64,000 bases of DNA, taken from contig NZ_BSCT01000036.1 of NCBI RefSeq assembly GCF_030159255.1, positions 1-64,000 on the forward strand. The letters are read 5' to 3'. This stretch comes from Bradyrhizobium sp. SSBR45G (GTDB taxonomy: Bacteria > Pseudomonadota > Alphaproteobacteria > Rhizobiales > Xanthobacteraceae). This document shows positions 24,781 through 33,298 of this stretch, piece by piece. The stretch's first letter is position 1. Each line of letters starts with the position of its first letter. The notes below the pieces were generated by a model. That model was not told the origin of the DNA. It did no database searches and saw only the letters and a program-made list of their open reading frames with translations. The position numbers and the translations under genes are program-made.

Positions 24781-25812
24781 ATGAAGCACCTTCACCTTCT
24801 GGCCGCGGTCAGCATCGCCGCCCTGGCCTCCACGTCCCAGGTCTGGGCGCAGCAGAAAACCCTTTATGTCGCCGGCTATGGCGGCTCGTTCGAGAAGACC
24901 ATCCGCGAGGAGGTGATCCCGCCGTTCGAGCAGGCCAACGGCGTCAAGGTCGAATATGTCGCCGGCAACTCCACCGACACGCTGGCCAAGCTGCAGGCGC
25001 AGAAGGGCAACCAGCAGATCGACGTCGCCATCGTCGACGACGGTCCGATGTATCAGGCGATCCAGCTCGGCTTCTGCGACAAGGTCACCGGACTGCCCGG
25101 CGATCTGCTGGACGTCGCGCGCTTCAAGGACGACAAGGCCGTCGCCATCGGCCTCGTCGCCACCGGGCTGATGTACAACAAGAAGGTGTTTGCCGAGAAA
25201 GGCTGGGCGGCGCCGACCTCGTGGAACGATCTCAAGGATCCGAAATACAAGCAGCTGCTCGTCATTCCGCCGATCAACAACACCTACGGCCTCAACGTGC
25301 TGCTGATGCTGGCGAAGATGAACGGTGGCAGCGAGAGCAATGTCGATGCAGGATTCAAGATCTTCAAGACCGACATCAATCCGAACGTGCTCGCCTATGA
25401 ACCGTCGCCGGGCAAGATGACCGAGCTGTTCCAGTCGGGCCAGGCCGTCATCGCGGTGTGGGGCTCGGGCCGGGTGCAGAGCTTCGCCAATACCGGCTTT
25501 CCGGTCGACTTCGTCTACCCGAAGGAAGGCGCCGTCAGCCTGCTGACGACGGCGTGCCCGATCGCCAAGCCCTCGGTCTCGCCGCTGGCCTCGAGCTTCA
25601 TCAAGCTGCTGCTCGATCCGAAGATTCAGCTCACGATGCTCAAGGAATACGGCTATGGCCCGGTGGTGAAGTCCGTCGTGGTGCCCGAGGGCATCGGCGC
25701 GATGGCGCCGATCGGCGAGCGTGCCGCCAAGGTCTATGCGCCGGACTGGAGCGTGGTCAACGACAAGCGCGAGGAATGGACCAAGCGCTGGAATCGCGAG
25801 GTTGAGCGCTGA
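24781..25812 (+). CDS. ABC transporter substrate-binding protein, spermidine/putrescine type
   Basis: A 343-residue periplasmic binding protein with a signal peptide (residues 1 to about 23, ending VWA-QQ) and the PotD-like SBP fold (LYVAGYGGSFEKTIREEVIPPFEQANG at the start, GLMYNKKVF and SWNDLKDPKY in the middle). The start at 24781 is chosen because it opens the signal peptide. Members of this family bind polyamines, opines, Fe(III) or amino-acid derivatives. First gene of the operon under the LysR box; its partner ATPase and permeases follow after a 329-bp gap that holds a repeat. Confidence 0.92.
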   Translation: MKHLHLLAAVSIAALASTSQVWAQQKTLYVAGYGGSFEKTIREEVIPPFEQANGVKVEYVAGNSTDTLAKLQAQKGNQQIDVAIVDDGPMYQAIQLGFCDKVTGLPGDLLDVARFKDDKAVAIGLVATGLMYNKKVFAEKGWAAPTSWNDLKDPKYKQLLVIPPINNTYGLNVLLMLAKMNGGSESNVDAGFKIFKTDINPNVLAYEPSPGKMTELFQSGQAVIAVWGSGRVQSFANTGFPVDFVYPKEGAVSLLTTACPIAKPSVSPLASSFIKLLLDPKIQLTMLKEYGYGPVVKSVVVPEGIGAMAPIGERAAKVYAPDWSVVNDKREEWTKRWNREVER

Positions 25813-25912
25813 GCTGCAGCTTCTTCTCGCCCTGGGCACTCCGCTCCCTCTCCTCGCAGGCGGAACGCTATCGCATATGGCGCTCGACGTGTTGGATCCC
25901 TCTGTTCCCACG

Positions 25913-26000
25913 CCGTCATGGCCGGGCCTGTCCCGGCCATCCACGTCGTCCAGCGCACTCGGAACGACGTGGATGCCCGGGACAAGCCCGGGCATGACGG
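25913..26000. repeat. Palindromic intergenic repeat inside the importer operon
   Basis: An 88-bp imperfect inverted repeat starting CCGTCATGGCCGGGC and ending with CCCGGGCATGACGG, with inner complementary parts ATCCACGTCGT and ACGACGTGGAT. Its form (terminal CCGTCATG/CATGACGG) is that of dispersed palindromic elements common in Bradyrhizobium intergenic regions. It separates the binding-protein gene from the ATPase gene and may act as an mRNA-stabilising or attenuating structure. Confidence 0.7.
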
Positions 26001-26141
26001 AGCGACACATTGGCAGGCGCTTCTGTCGTGGTCCGACGATGTCATCAAATGCGATAGCCTTGCCGCAGGCCGGGACTGAAGAAAAGCAGCGCGATGCATG
26101 GCCACTTGAGTCGGCAAGCTTTTAGTTACGGATCCACCCGC

Positions 26142-27185
26142 ATGTCACTGCTCGAACTCGATCGGGTCGGCAAATCCTTCGGCCCCAACATTGCCGTCGA
26201 AGAGTTCAGCCTCGCCGTCACCAAGGGCGAGTTCATCTCGTTCCTGGGACCGTCGGGCTGCGGCAAGACCACGACCTTGCAGATGATCGCGGGCTTCCTC
26301 GATCCCTCGCATGGCGCGATCCGGCTCGAAGGCAGGGATCTCGTCGCGGTGCCGCCGGCCAAGCGCGGGCTCGGCATCGTGTTCCAGAGCTACGCGCTGT
26401 TTCCGCACATGACGGCGGCCGAGAACGTCGCCTTCGGCCTGGAGATGCGGAAAGTCTCGCGCAGCGAGCGTGAGGAGCGCGTGCGCGCCGCGCTCGCGCT
26501 GGTCGGGCTCGCCGGCTACGAGGGCCGCCATCCGCGCCGCATGTCGGGCGGCCAGCAGCAGCGCGTCGCGCTGGCGCGGGCGCTGGTGATCCGCCCGAGC
26601 GTGCTGCTGCTCGATGAGCCCTTGTCCAATCTCGACGCGCGGCTGCGCGAGGACATGCAGATCGAGCTGCGCCAGATCCAGCGCAATCTCGGCACCACCA
26701 CCATCCTCGTCACCCACGACCAGATCGAGGCAATGTCGTTGTCCGATCGCATCGTGGTCATGAGCAAGGGGCGGATCGAGCAGATCGGCACGCCGCAGCA
26801 GGTCTATGAGCAGCCGGCTTCAGCCTTCGTCGCGCAGTTTCTCGGCAAGACCAACGAATTCGCGGCGGCTGTCGATCGGACCGTGGCGCCCGCGAAACTC
26901 GTCGCCGGCGGGTGGAGCGCACCGGCGCCGGCCGGCGTCACGGGGGCCGTCACCGTCAGCGTGCGCCCCGAGCGAATCAGCTTCGGCGATGCCGGATTGG
27001 CGGCACGCATCACCAGCCGCATCTTCCAGGGCAATCACTGGCTGTTCCAGTGCGACACCGAATGCGGGCCAGCGATCGTGATCCGGCAGAACGACGGCCA
27101 GGGACAGCCGGAGCATGGCGCGGCCGTGCATCTCGCCTGGCGCGCCGCGGACATGAGCCTGCGCTCAGCGGGAGGCGCGGCATGA
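26142..27185 (+). CDS. ABC transporter ATP-binding protein, PotA type
   Basis: A 347-residue ATPase: Walker A GPSGCGKTT (36-44), signature MSGGQQQRVALARAL, Walker B VLLLDEPLSNLD, switch His in LVTHDQIEAMS, then a C-terminal TOBE/OB extension (about 240-345) typical of PotA, FbpC and MalK. The start at 26142 (MSLLELDRVGKSFG) is preferred to an upstream in-frame codon at 26094. It ends in an ATGA overlap with the first permease. It energises uptake of the substrate delivered by the protein at 24781. Confidence 0.95.
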   Translation: MSLLELDRVGKSFGPNIAVEEFSLAVTKGEFISFLGPSGCGKTTTLQMIAGFLDPSHGAIRLEGRDLVAVPPAKRGLGIVFQSYALFPHMTAAENVAFGLEMRKVSRSEREERVRAALALVGLAGYEGRHPRRMSGGQQQRVALARALVIRPSVLLLDEPLSNLDARLREDMQIELRQIQRNLGTTTILVTHDQIEAMSLSDRIVVMSKGRIEQIGTPQQVYEQPASAFVAQFLGKTNEFAAAVDRTVAPAKLVAGGWSAPAPAGVTGAVTVSVRPERISFGDAGLAARITSRIFQGNHWLFQCDTECGPAIVIRQNDGQGQPEHGAAVHLAWRAADMSLRSAGGAA

Positions 27186-28072
27186 GCGCGGTGATCAGCG
27201 CCGATCCGCCGTCGGCAGGCGAGGCCCGCGCGGGCCTGACGCTGGCGCTGCCGGCCTTGATGCTGTTCACCGGTGTCGTCGTGATCCCGCTGGCGATGAC
27301 GGTGATGCTGTCGTTCCACGATTGGGGGCAATACAAGGGCATCGAGCCGGTCTTCATCCTGAAGAACTGGCGCGAGATCGTCGAGGATCCCTATTACGCC
27401 GAGATGTTCTGGCGCACCTTCCGCGTGGCCGCGCTCGCGACCCTGATCACGGCGGTGTTCGGCGTGCCCGAGGCCTACATCCTCAACCGCATGCAGGGAC
27501 CATGGAAGGGACTCTTCCTCCTGGTGATCATCGGCCCGCTGCTGATCTCGGTGGTGGCGCGCACGCTCGGCTGGGCGTTGCTGTTCGGAGGCAACAACGG
27601 CCTCGCCAACAAGCTCCTGATGACATCAGGCCTGATCGACTCGCCCGTCAAATTCATGTTCACCGAGACCGGCATGGTCGTCGCGCTGGCGCACGCGATG
27701 ATGCCGTTCATGGTGCTCGCGGTGTGGACCGCGCTGCAGCGGCTGGATCCGCAGATCGAGAACGCCGCGCTGTCGCTCGGTGCCGGCTCGCTCACCGTGA
27801 TGCGCCGCATCGTGCTGCCGCAGATCATGCCGGGCGTGCTGTCCGGCGCCATCATCGTGTTCTCGTTGTCGGCGAGCGCTTTCGCGACGCCCGCGATCAT
27901 CGGCGGCCGCAGGCTCAAGGTGGCGGCGACGCTCGCCTATGACGAGTTCCTCAACACGCTGAACTGGCCACTCGGCGCTGCGGTCGCCGTGCTGCTGCTG
28001 ATCGCGCTGATCCTGATCGTGGTCGGCTCCAACACGCTGATCGAGCGCCGCTACCAGGAGATGTTCCGATGA
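27182..28072 (+). CDS. ABC transporter permease, PotB type
   Basis: A 296-residue inner-membrane permease with about six helices and the cytoplasmic EAA-loop sequence ENAALSLGAGSLTVMRRIVLPQIMPG, which contacts the ATPase. It starts at 27182 inside an ATGA overlap with the upstream gene and ends in another ATGA overlap with the second permease. First of the two permease subunits of the spermidine/putrescine-type importer. Confidence 0.95.
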   Translation: MSAVISADPPSAGEARAGLTLALPALMLFTGVVVIPLAMTVMLSFHDWGQYKGIEPVFILKNWREIVEDPYYAEMFWRTFRVAALATLITAVFGVPEAYILNRMQGPWKGLFLLVIIGPLLISVVARTLGWALLFGGNNGLANKLLMTSGLIDSPVKFMFTETGMVVALAHAMMPFMVLAVWTALQRLDPQIENAALSLGAGSLTVMRRIVLPQIMPGVLSGAIIVFSLSASAFATPAIIGGRRLKVAATLAYDEFLNTLNWPLGAAVAVLLLIALILIVVGSNTLIERRYQEMFR

Positions 28073-28878
28073 GCCGGAACGGCCCCCTGGCGCTGATCTT
28101 CCACACGCTGTTCGTCGTCTTCATGGTGGCGCCGATCGTGGTCGTGTGCTGGGTCGCGTTCACGCCCGACGGCTTTCTGTCGATCCCGCTGACGAACTTC
28201 TCGCTGCGCTGGTTCAGGGCGCTCGCCAACTATCCCGAGTTCGTCCACGCCTTCGGCGTGAGCCTGTGGCTCGGCGCGCTGTCGTCCTGCATCGCGCTGT
28301 TGTTCGCGGTGCCGGCGGCGCTGGCGATCAGCCGCTATCGCTTCCGCGGCCGCGATGCCTTGTCGGCGCTGTTCCTGTCGCCCTTGATGATCCCGCATGT
28401 CGTGCTCGGCATCGCCTTCCTGCGCTTCTTCACCTCGGTCGGCATCGGCGGCACCTTCGTCGCGCTGGTGATCGCCCATGTCGTCGTCGTGTTTCCGTTC
28501 GCGCTGCGGCTGACGCTCGCGTCCGCGACCGGCATGGACCGCTCGGTCGAGATGGCCGCGATCTCGCTCGGCGCCGACGGCTGGACCATGTTCCGCCGCG
28601 TCACCCTGCCCGCCATCCTGCCCGGCATCGTCTCGGGCTGGATGCTCGCCTTCATCCAGTCGTTCGACGACCTGACCATGACCGTGTTCCTGGCGACGCC
28701 GGGCACAGAGACGCTACCGGTGCGGATGTTCCTCTACATCCAGGACAACATCGATCCGCTGGTGACATCGGTGTCGGCCAGCGTCATCGCCATCACCATG
28801 ACCGTCCTGATTCTGCTCGATCGCATCTACGGGCTCGACCGCGTGCTGACAGCCAAAGGCGGCGACGCAGGACGATAG
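28069..28878 (+). CDS. ABC transporter permease, PotC type
   Basis: A 269-residue, six-helix permease with the EAA loop EMAAISLGADGWTMFRRVTLPAILPGI and the segment SFDDLTMTVFLATPGTETLPVRMF, which is typical of PotC-like subunits. It overlaps the PotB-type gene by 4 bp and is followed after 11 bp by the first dehydrogenase subunit, so import and catabolism are one transcription unit. Confidence 0.95.
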   Translation: MSRNGPLALIFHTLFVVFMVAPIVVVCWVAFTPDGFLSIPLTNFSLRWFRALANYPEFVHAFGVSLWLGALSSCIALLFAVPAALAISRYRFRGRDALSALFLSPLMIPHVVLGIAFLRFFTSVGIGGTFVALVIAHVVVVFPFALRLTLASATGMDRSVEMAAISLGADGWTMFRRVTLPAILPGIVSGWMLAFIQSFDDLTMTVFLATPGTETLPVRMFLYIQDNIDPLVTSVSASVIAITMTVLILLDRIYGLDRVLTAKGGDAGR

Positions 28879-28889
28879 GAGACACTCCG

Positions 28890-30026
28890 ATGAAAGACTA
28901 TGACGTCGCCATCGTCGGCGGCGGCCTGCTCGGCTCCGCTATTGCCTGGGGATTGGGACGGCTCGGCCAGCGCGTCGCCGTGCTCGACGAGGGCGACATC
29001 GCCAAGCGGGCGTCGCGTGCCAATTTCGCGCTGGTGTGGGTGCAGAGCAAAGGCCTGGGCATGCCGGCCTACACCGGCTGGACCGTGCGCGGCTCGAAGG
29101 CGTGGCCGAAGCTGGCCGAGGAGTTGAAGGCGCAGACCGGCCTCGACGTCGTGCTGCAGCAGAACGGCGGCTTCCATCTCACCTTGGGCGAGGCGGAGTA
29201 CGAGCAGCGCAGCCAGCTCGTTGCGCGCATGCACAATCAGACCGGCGCGGCCGACTATCGGATGGAGATGATGCCGGCGGCAGACGTGAAGAAGATGCTG
29301 CCGCTGATCGGGCCGGAGGTCTCGGGCGGCAGCTTCTGCCCCTATGATGGCCACGTGAATTCGCTGCGCACCTTCCGCGCGCTGCATGCCGGCATGAAGG
29401 CGTTCGGCGTCGACTATCTGCCGGAACGTGCGGTCAGCGCGATCGTGCGCGATGGCAACGAGTTCAGGCTGGCGACGGCGCAAGGCGAGATCCGCGCGGC
29501 CAAGGTCGTACTCGCGGCCGGCAACGCCAACGCGACGCTGGCCCCGATGGTCGGCCTGTCGGCGCCGATGGGTCCCACACGCGGCCAGATCGTCGTGACC
29601 GAGCGCACCATGCCGTTCCTGCCGCATCCGCTGACGACGATCCGCCAGACCGACGAGGGCACGGTGATGATCGGCGACAGCAAGGAGGATGAGCTCGACG
29701 ATCGCGTCCAGAACCATCCGATCAACGCTGTGATGTCCGATCGCGCCCAGCGCACGTTCCCGCATCTGGCGCGGCTCAACGTCGTCAGGAGCTGGACCGG
29801 CATCCGCGTGATGCCGAAGGACGGCTTCCCGATCTATGAGCAGTCGGAGACGCATTCCGGCGCCTTCGTCGCCTGCTGCCATTCCGGCGTGACCTTGGCC
29901 GCCAACCACGCCTTCGAGATCGCGCGGATGGTGAAGGACGGCGCGCTGGACACGGAGCTGGTCGGCGCGTTCACCGCCAAGCGCTTCGAGACTGCGGCAG
30001 GAGCCGGCGGCAGTGGCTACTACTGA
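28890..30026 (+). CDS. FAD-dependent oxidoreductase, DAO family (subunit 1)
   Basis: A 378-residue flavoprotein of the D-amino-acid oxidase/glycine oxidase superfamily. It starts MKDYDVAIVGGGLLGSAIAWGLG, a GxGxxG FAD fold, and ends with the DAO-type substrate and C-terminal FAD segment (WTGIRVMPKDGFPIYEQ, CCHSGVTLAANHAFEIARM). It is related to the beta-type subunits of hydrogen cyanide synthase (HcnC), octopine/nopaline oxidase (OoxB) and D-hydroxyproline dehydrogenase. Expected reaction: oxidation of a secondary amine or D-amino acid to an imine. It overlaps the [2Fe-2S] gene by 14 bp if the GTG start of that gene is used. Confidence 0.9.
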   Translation: MKDYDVAIVGGGLLGSAIAWGLGRLGQRVAVLDEGDIAKRASRANFALVWVQSKGLGMPAYTGWTVRGSKAWPKLAEELKAQTGLDVVLQQNGGFHLTLGEAEYEQRSQLVARMHNQTGAADYRMEMMPAADVKKMLPLIGPEVSGGSFCPYDGHVNSLRTFRALHAGMKAFGVDYLPERAVSAIVRDGNEFRLATAQGEIRAAKVVLAAGNANATLAPMVGLSAPMGPTRGQIVVTERTMPFLPHPLTTIRQTDEGTVMIGDSKEDELDDRVQNHPINAVMSDRAQRTFPHLARLNVVRSWTGIRVMPKDGFPIYEQSETHSGAFVACCHSGVTLAANHAFEIARMVKDGALDTELVGAFTAKRFETAAGAGGSGYY

Positions 30027-30354
30027 GATCGCGGCGAACGCCGCCACGGAGACGACGATGTTCAAACGCGCAGACGGTGATAGCAGGCGATCGGTGACGA
30101 TCCATGTCGAGGGCCAGGCGGTCGCCGCGCGCGAAGGCGACACGGTGTCGGCGGCGCTGCTCGCCTCCGGCCTCGACGTCAGACGCGCGACGGCGGTCAG
30201 CGGCGCCAGGCGGCTGCCCTACTGCATGATGGGCGTATGTTTCGACTGCCTCGTCACCATCGACGGCGTCGGCAACCGGCAGGGCTGTCTGGTGCCCGTC
30301 GCTGAGGGCATGCAAATCGAAATCCAGAAGGGCAAGCGGGAGATCGGCAAATGA
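30013..30354 (+). CDS. [2Fe-2S] ferredoxin-like dehydrogenase subunit (HcnA/OoxC-like)
   Basis: A small protein with a Fer2_4 fold: cysteines in the pattern YCMMGVCFDCLVTIDG...QGC (about residues 71, 76, 79 and 92 counted from the GTG) bind a [2Fe-2S] cluster. This is the gamma-type subunit that accompanies the alpha and beta subunits of HcnABC-like and proline-type dehydrogenases. The GTG at 30013 has AGGAG upstream; an ATG at 30058, also with a GGAG site, would give a 98-residue protein and no overlap. It ends in an ATGA overlap with the alpha-type subunit. Confidence 0.9.
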   Translation: MATTEIAANAATETTMFKRADGDSRRSVTIHVEGQAVAAREGDTVSAALLASGLDVRRATAVSGARRLPYCMMGVCFDCLVTIDGVGNRQGCLVPVAEGMQIEIQKGKREIGK

Positions 30355-31757
30355 GCGCGGCGCCCAAACGTGATCAATACGACGTCGTCATCATCGGCGC
30401 CGGCCCGGCCGGCCTTGCGGCGACAGCGGACGCCGCCGGCGCAGGCCTGTCGACCTTGCTGCTCGACGAGAACGCGGGTCCCGGCGGCCAGGTCTGGCGC
30501 GCCATCAATTCGACGCCGGTGAAGGAGGAAGCACTGCTGGGGACCGACTACTGGTCCGGTGCCGAGATCGCCAAGGCTGCACGCGACAGCGGCGCCGAGA
30601 TCATCCACCGCGCCACGGTGTGGAGCCTGGACCGCAACCTCGAAATCGGTGTGTCGGTAGGCGGCGGATCTGCCTTCATCAAGGCCAGGCGCGTCATCAT
30701 CGCAACCGGCGCGCAGGAACGTCCGTTCCCGATCCCCGGCTGGACGTTGCCAGGTGTGATGACAGCGGGCGCAGCACAGACGATGCTGAAATCTTCAGGT
30801 CTCGTGCCGGATTGCCCCACCGTCATTGCTGGGCAGGGACCTTTGCTGTGGCTGCTTGCCGCACAGATTCTGCGGCTCGGCGGCCGCATCGACCGTGTGC
30901 TCGACACCACCCCGCGCGCCAACTACATGGCCGCGCTGCCACACGCTTTCGGCTTCGTGACCTCGCCCTATTTCATGAAGGGACTCGCGATGATGCGCGA
31001 GGTGCGCGCCAAGGTGCCGGTCACGGGCGGCGTGACGGAGCTCGCGGCCGCGGGCAACGGCAAGCTCGATGCCGTCAGCTATGTCACGGCGGGCGGCAAG
31101 CGCGAGACGCTGTCGGCCGAGCTTTTGCTGCTGCATCAGGGCGTGGTGCCCAATGTCAACCTGGCGATGGCTGCCGGCGTCGAGCATCGCTGGAACGAAC
31201 TGCAGCTATGCTGGACTCCCGTGCTGGATGCGCTCGGTAACAGCTCGATTCCAGGCATTGCGATTGCTGGCGACGGCGCGGGCATTGGCGGGGCGCAGGC
31301 GGCGGTGTGGCGTGGTCGCGCTGCGGCAGGCAGCGCGATCAAAGCCTCCCGGTCCAACGCCAAGGTGTCTGATGTGTCCGCGCAGTTGCGACGCGCCGAG
31401 CGCGGTCGCGCCTTCCTTGATACGCTGTTCCAGCCGGCGAAGCAGTTTCGCATTCCGCAGGGCGACACCATCGTGTGCCGCTGCGAGGAGATCACCGCCA
31501 AGGATGTGCTCGACTCCGTCGCGATCGGCGCGACCGGGCCGAACCAGCTCAAGGCCTATCGCCGCACCGGGATGGGTCCGTGCCAGGGCCGGCTGTGCGG
31601 CCTGACCGTCACCGAGCTGATGGCGGAGGCGCGCGGCAAGAGCCCGCAGGAGATCGGCTATTATCGGCTGCGCGCGCCGGTAAAGCCGATCATGCTGTCC
31701 GAGCTCGCCAACCTGCCGAAGACCGAAGAGGCCACCAAGGCCGTGGTGCGCGGATGA
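30351..31757 (+). CDS. FAD/NAD(P)-type dehydrogenase subunit with C-terminal [2Fe-2S] domain (HcnB/OoxA-like)
   Basis: A 468-residue protein with an N-terminal pyridine-nucleotide-disulfide-oxidoreductase fold (DVVIIGAGPAGLAATADAAGAG, residues about 9-30; second dinucleotide region near 150) and a C-terminal BFD-like domain with cysteines in CRCEEIT and GPCQGRLCG (about 378-422). This is the layout of the alpha subunit of hydrogen cyanide synthase, octopine oxidase and hydroxyproline dehydrogenase, which passes electrons from the beta-type flavoprotein to the respiratory chain. Stop overlaps the start of the next gene (ATGA). Confidence 0.92.
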   Translation: MSAAPKRDQYDVVIIGAGPAGLAATADAAGAGLSTLLLDENAGPGGQVWRAINSTPVKEEALLGTDYWSGAEIAKAARDSGAEIIHRATVWSLDRNLEIGVSVGGGSAFIKARRVIIATGAQERPFPIPGWTLPGVMTAGAAQTMLKSSGLVPDCPTVIAGQGPLLWLLAAQILRLGGRIDRVLDTTPRANYMAALPHAFGFVTSPYFMKGLAMMREVRAKVPVTGGVTELAAAGNGKLDAVSYVTAGGKRETLSAELLLLHQGVVPNVNLAMAAGVEHRWNELQLCWTPVLDALGNSSIPGIAIAGDGAGIGGAQAAVWRGRAAAGSAIKASRSNAKVSDVSAQLRRAERGRAFLDTLFQPAKQFRIPQGDTIVCRCEEITAKDVLDSVAIGATGPNQLKAYRRTGMGPCQGRLCGLTVTELMAEARGKSPQEIGYYRLRAPVKPIMLSELANLPKTEEATKAVVRG

Positions 31758-32887
31758 CGGTGCGCAAGGATGCCATCATCGTGGGTGGCGGCATCCACGG
31801 CTGCTCCACCGCGCTGCATCTCTGTCTCGCCGGCTTGAAGCCGGTGCTGATCGAGAAGGACTATGCCGGCCGCCACGCCTCTGGCGTCAATGCCGGCGGC
31901 GTGCGCCAGCTCGCGCGCGATGTCGCCGAGATTCCCTTGTCGATCCGCTCGATGGGACTCTGGGAACGGATCGGCGAGCTGGTCGACGATGATTGCGGCT
32001 TCGAGAGCTACGGCCAGGTGCTGGTCGCGGAGACCGAGGCGGAGCTCGACGCCTGCCGCGTCCGCGTCACCGACCTCAACGAACGCGGGTTCACCCATGA
32101 GGAGCTGATCGACGGCGCCGAGTTGCGCCGCCTCGTGCCGGCGGTGGCCGAGAGTTGCCCGGGCGGCGTGGTGTCGCGGCGCGACGGCGCCGCTCAGCCG
32201 GCGCGCACCACCACTGCGTTTCGCCGCAAGGCGGAGCAGCTCGGCGCCACGATTCGCGAAGGTATGCCTGCGACCAACATCCGTAAGGACGGCAAGCTCT
32301 GGCTCGTCGATGTCGGCACTGACACCTTCGCCGCGCCGGTGCTCGTCAATGCGGCCGGCGCCTGGGCTGGCCGCGTTGCGGACCAGTTCGGCGAGACCGT
32401 GCCGGTCGAGACCATCGCGCCGATGCTGATGATCACCTCGCCCGTCGCCCACTTCATCGATCCCGTCGTCATCCTGCGCGGACGAAAATTGTCGTTCAAG
32501 CAGTTCCCGAACGGCACGGTGCTGATCGGCGGCGGTCACCTTGCCATCCCCGATCAGGACCGCAACGAGACGGTGCTCGACTGGCGCAAGCTGTCAGAGA
32601 GTGCGCGCACCGTCGCCGAGCTGTTCGAGGTGATGCGCAGCGCGACCATCATGCGCGCCTGGGCCGGCATCGAGGCGCGCATGCGCGACGACATTCCGGT
32701 GTTCGGCCCGAGCGCCGTGCATGACGGGCTGTATCACCAGTTCGGCTTCTCGGCGCACGGCTTCCAGCTCGGCCCCGGCGCCGGCGCGGTCATGGCCGAG
32801 CTCATCGTGCACGGCGGCACCCAGACCCGCATCACTGGTCTCAGCATCACGCGCTTTCAGAATTCCCCCCCTTCATCAACGACATGA
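31754..32887 (+). CDS. FAD-dependent oxidoreductase, DAO family (subunit 2)
   Basis: A second 377-residue DAO-family flavoprotein, starting MTVRKDAIIVGGGIHGCSTALHL with a GxGxxG FAD motif and ending in GFSAHGFQLGPGAGAVMAELI, the conserved C-terminal FAD-binding segment. It is only distantly similar to subunit 1 (28890), so the operon carries two different beta-type subunits for one alpha and one gamma subunit. Start at 31754 in an ATGA overlap with the alpha-type gene. Probably oxidises the imported amine or its product. Confidence 0.92.
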   Translation: MTVRKDAIIVGGGIHGCSTALHLCLAGLKPVLIEKDYAGRHASGVNAGGVRQLARDVAEIPLSIRSMGLWERIGELVDDDCGFESYGQVLVAETEAELDACRVRVTDLNERGFTHEELIDGAELRRLVPAVAESCPGGVVSRRDGAAQPARTTTAFRRKAEQLGATIREGMPATNIRKDGKLWLVDVGTDTFAAPVLVNAAGAWAGRVADQFGETVPVETIAPMLMITSPVAHFIDPVVILRGRKLSFKQFPNGTVLIGGGHLAIPDQDRNETVLDWRKLSESARTVAELFEVMRSATIMRAWAGIEARMRDDIPVFGPSAVHDGLYHQFGFSAHGFQLGPGAGAVMAELIVHGGTQTRITGLSITRFQNSPPSSTT

Positions 32888-32891
32888 GGAC

Positions 32892-33242
32892 ATGATGACC
32901 ATCACCCGCAAGATCCGTTCCGCCATCCATCACCGCATCGTCGAGGCCAACGGCTTCGTCTTTGTCGGCGGCACCATTGCCGATGACACGTCGGTGTCGA
33001 TGGGCGAGCAGACCCGCAACATCCTCGGCAAGATCGACGGCTTCCTGAAGCAGGCCGGCACCGACAAGACACGCGTCGTCTCAGGCCAGATCTTCGTCAC
33101 CGATCTGTCGAAGAAGAAGGAAATGGATGCGGCCTGGACCGAGTTCTTTGGCGACGATCTGCCGACGCGGGCCACCGTCGGCGTGGCCGATCTCGGCGGC
33201 GGGGCGCTGATCGAGATCGTCATCACCGCGATCAAGGGCTGA
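32892..33242 (+). CDS. RidA-family protein (reactive imine deaminase)
   Basis: A 116-residue single-domain RidA/YjgF/UK114 protein (RIVEANGFVFVGGTIADDTS at the start, VVSGQIFVTDL, FGDDLPTRATVGVADLGGGALIEIVITA at the end, with the conserved Arg before ATVGV). RidA proteins hydrolyse reactive enamines and imines to ketoacids and ammonia. The archetypal RidA arginine is seen in LPTRATV. It follows two amine-oxidising flavoproteins and probably cleans up their imine products. Two adjacent ATGs (32892, 32895) follow a gagga RBS. Confidence 0.93.
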   Translation: MMTITRKIRSAIHHRIVEANGFVFVGGTIADDTSVSMGEQTRNILGKIDGFLKQAGTDKTRVVSGQIFVTDLSKKKEMDAAWTEFFGDDLPTRATVGVADLGGGALIEIVITAIKG

Positions 33243-33298
33243 CCGCAGCGGGATCAGGCCGGCCCGCCTTCGCGAGGCCGGCGCGATTCATCCTGGGA

